A stretch of 64,000 nt of DNA from Pseudomonadota bacterium (GTDB lineage Bacteria > Myxococcota_A > UBA796 > SXON01). Location: NCBI GenBank assembly GCA_030685065.1, contig JAUXQH010000024.1:64501-128500 (forward strand), in the 5' to 3' direction. Below are positions 62,771 through 64,000 of this stretch, piece after piece. Below the pieces are notes generated by a model that did not search any database, was not told the origin of the DNA, and saw only the letters and a program-made list of their open reading frames with translations. Positions within the stretch are counted from its first letter, which is position 1. Every line of letters starts with the position of its first letter. The position numbers were made by a program, and so were the translations under genes.

Positions 62771-64000
62771 ATGCTCCTCTTGCTGCCCGCCGCCGTGCTC
62801 GCCGCCACCCTCCAGGTGGGGCCCGACAAGGCGTATGCCACCCCCTGCGCCGCGGCGCCCGTGGTCCAGGACGGCGACACCGTCGAGATCGACGCCGGAA
62901 CGTACGCGGGCGACGCCTGCGCGTGGACCGCCAACGGGCTCACCCTTCGGGGCGTCGGCGGCCTCGCGCACCTCGACGCGGCGGGCGCGGCCGCCCAGGG
63001 CAAGGCGATTTGGGTCATCCAGGGTGACGACACGACCGTCGAGTGGATCGAGTTCTCCGGCGCGAGCGTGCCCGATCACAACGGCGCCGGTATCCGACAG
63101 GAGGGCACCAACCTGACGGTGAGCCACTGCTATTTCCATGACAACGAAAACGGTGTGCTCGCCGGCGACAATCCCGACAGCGACATCGTCGTGACCGACA
63201 GCGAATTCGCCGACAATGGCTACGGCGACGGGCAGTCCCACAACCTCTACATCAACCACGTCCGCAGCTTCACGTTCCGCTTCAGCGACAGCCACCACGC
63301 GTACAAGGGGCACGCGCTCAAGTCGCGGGCGGCGCGCACCTGGGTGCTCTACAGCCGGCTCGCGGACGAGGCGGACGGGCAGGGGAGCTACCAGATCGAC
63401 CTCCCAAACGGCGGCTTCGCCGTGGTGATGGGCAACGTGATCCAACAGGGCCCCGCCGCGGAGAACGGCGGGATGCTCAGCTTTGCCGCGGAGGGGGCGA
63501 CCAACCCCGAGCAGGCGCTCTACGTGGTCAACAACAGCTTTGTCAACGATCGCGGCTCGGGCACGTTCGTGCGGAACGCGTCCGAGGCCGACGCCGTGGT
63601 CGTGAACAACCTGTTCGTGGGCGGTGGCACCGCGCTCGATGGGCCCGGCGCCCCCGTCACCTGCCTGGAGACCGGCGACCCGGGCTTCGTCGCCGCCGCG
63701 GCCGCCGACTACACCCTCGCCGCCGGCTCGCCGGCCATCGACGCTGGCAGCGATCCTGGCACCGCGGACGGCACGTCGCTCTGGCCGGCGTGGCACGTTC
63801 CCGGTGCGGGGGACGCCGAGGCGCGGCCCGTGGTCGGCCCGCTCGATCTCGGTGCGTACGAGTGGGGGGAGTCCGAGCCCGCCGAGGACACCGGCACCGA
63901 CTCCGGCGACGCGGCCGACACGGGGTGCGGTTGCGCGGCCAAGACGGACATCTACCCGACGTTCCCGCTGGTGCTGGTGCTCGTGGCGCTGCGGCGTCGG
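62771..64000 (+). CDS. Parallel beta-helix surface protein with MYXO-CTERM-like tail, partial
   Basis: The reading frame from ATG 62771 stays open to the right edge (410 codons) and probably ends just beyond it. A signal peptide of about 12 residues is followed by a right-handed beta-helix with motifs DGDTVEIDAGTYAG, NLTVSHCYFHDNENGV, DIVVTDSEFADNGYG and LYVVNNSFVND, as in pectate-lyase-like and NosD-type proteins. The tail has an acidic Thr/Asp linker (EDTGTDSGDAADTG), CGC, a hydrophobic run and Arg-Arg-Arg at the edge: the MYXO-CTERM pattern for cell-surface sorting. No Asp/Lys/Arg catalytic triad is apparent. Confidence 0.88.
   Translation, partial: MLLLLPAAVLAATLQVGPDKAYATPCAAAPVVQDGDTVEIDAGTYAGDACAWTANGLTLRGVGGLAHLDAAGAAAQGKAIWVIQGDDTTVEWIEFSGASVPDHNGAGIRQEGTNLTVSHCYFHDNENGVLAGDNPDSDIVVTDSEFADNGYGDGQSHNLYINHVRSFTFRFSDSHHAYKGHALKSRAARTWVLYSRLADEADGQGSYQIDLPNGGFAVVMGNVIQQGPAAENGGMLSFAAEGATNPEQALYVVNNSFVNDRGSGTFVRNASEADAVVVNNLFVGGGTALDGPGAPVTCLETGDPGFVAAAAADYTLAAGSPAIDAGSDPGTADGTSLWPAWHVPGAGDAEARPVVGPLDLGAYEWGESEPAEDTGTDSGDAADTGCGCAAKTDIYPTFPLVLVLVALRRR

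Overview
The window is dense, high-GC bacterial chromosome with no intergenic gap over 300 bases, no rRNA, tRNA or CRISPR array, and no recognisable insertion sequence or phage. Several features point to a member of the Myxococcota or a related former deltaproteobacterial lineage: MopE-type DCDD calcium-binding repeats, FG-GAP/VCBS surface lipoproteins, Cys-Gly-Cys plus hydrophobic plus Arg-rich C-terminal tails like MYXO-CTERM, a very high share of lipoproteins, and long spurious antisense reading frames caused by GC-rich third positions. This assignment rests on gene content, not on a marker-gene comparison.

Layout. 1-6 kb: a B12-binding radical SAM enzyme cut by the left edge, an FG-GAP lipoprotein, recO, two related small lipoproteins. 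5.7-12.6 kb: two membrane proteins, then the housekeeping run glyQ-glyS-ppdK. 12.7-19.3 kb: two large beta-propeller lipoproteins and a membrane adenylate cyclase. 19.3-22.1 kb (minus): a P-loop/TPR protein overlapping rlmN. 22.2-26.9 kb: a beta-oxidation/acyl-CoA block (3-hydroxyacyl-CoA dehydrogenase, enoyl-CoA hydratase, a Cys-rich lipoprotein, acyl-CoA dehydrogenase, a B12-binding mutase subunit, a P-loop ATPase). 26.9-31.9 kb: a sulfatase-fold lipoprotein-like enzyme, then a possible papain-like protein, a cluster-less radical SAM-like protein and a GT9 glycosyltransferase. 32-37 kb: leucine dehydrogenase, a lipoprotein/DUF3052 pair, a glycosyltransferase, a DUF2071 protein and UDP-glucose dehydrogenase. 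37.4-44.8 kb: twin lipoproteins, lepA, a DUF4382 lipoprotein, an AI-2E family permease, a MopE protein, thioredoxin and a VapBC-like toxin-antitoxin pair. 44.8-50.3 kb: a giant MopE/FG-GAP/CARDB lipoprotein beside a two-component system. 50.4-54 kb: two membrane proteins and a redox/stress trio. 54-62 kb (minus): a Cys-rich protein, a large secreted protein, a 3D-domain protein, a metallophosphoesterase and a GT-C glycosyltransferase. 62-64 kb: a HEAT-repeat protein and a beta-helix surface protein cut by the right edge.

How it works together. Core genes (recO, glyQS, ppdK, rlmN, lepA, ugd) alternate with an envelope programme: about a dozen lipoproteins, MopE/FG-GAP adhesin-like proteins, glycosyltransferases and peptidoglycan or phosphoester enzymes. 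Leucine dehydrogenase, acyl-CoA dehydrogenase, hydratase, hydroxyacyl-CoA dehydrogenase and a B12 mutase subunit fit branched-chain amino acid and fatty acid catabolism. Signalling is represented by the adenylate cyclase and the histidine kinase/response regulator pair. Many genes overlap by 1-11 bp with GTG or TTG starts, and the clearest promoter candidates have a 17-bp spacer and a -10 element of the form TAGRKG close to the start codon.
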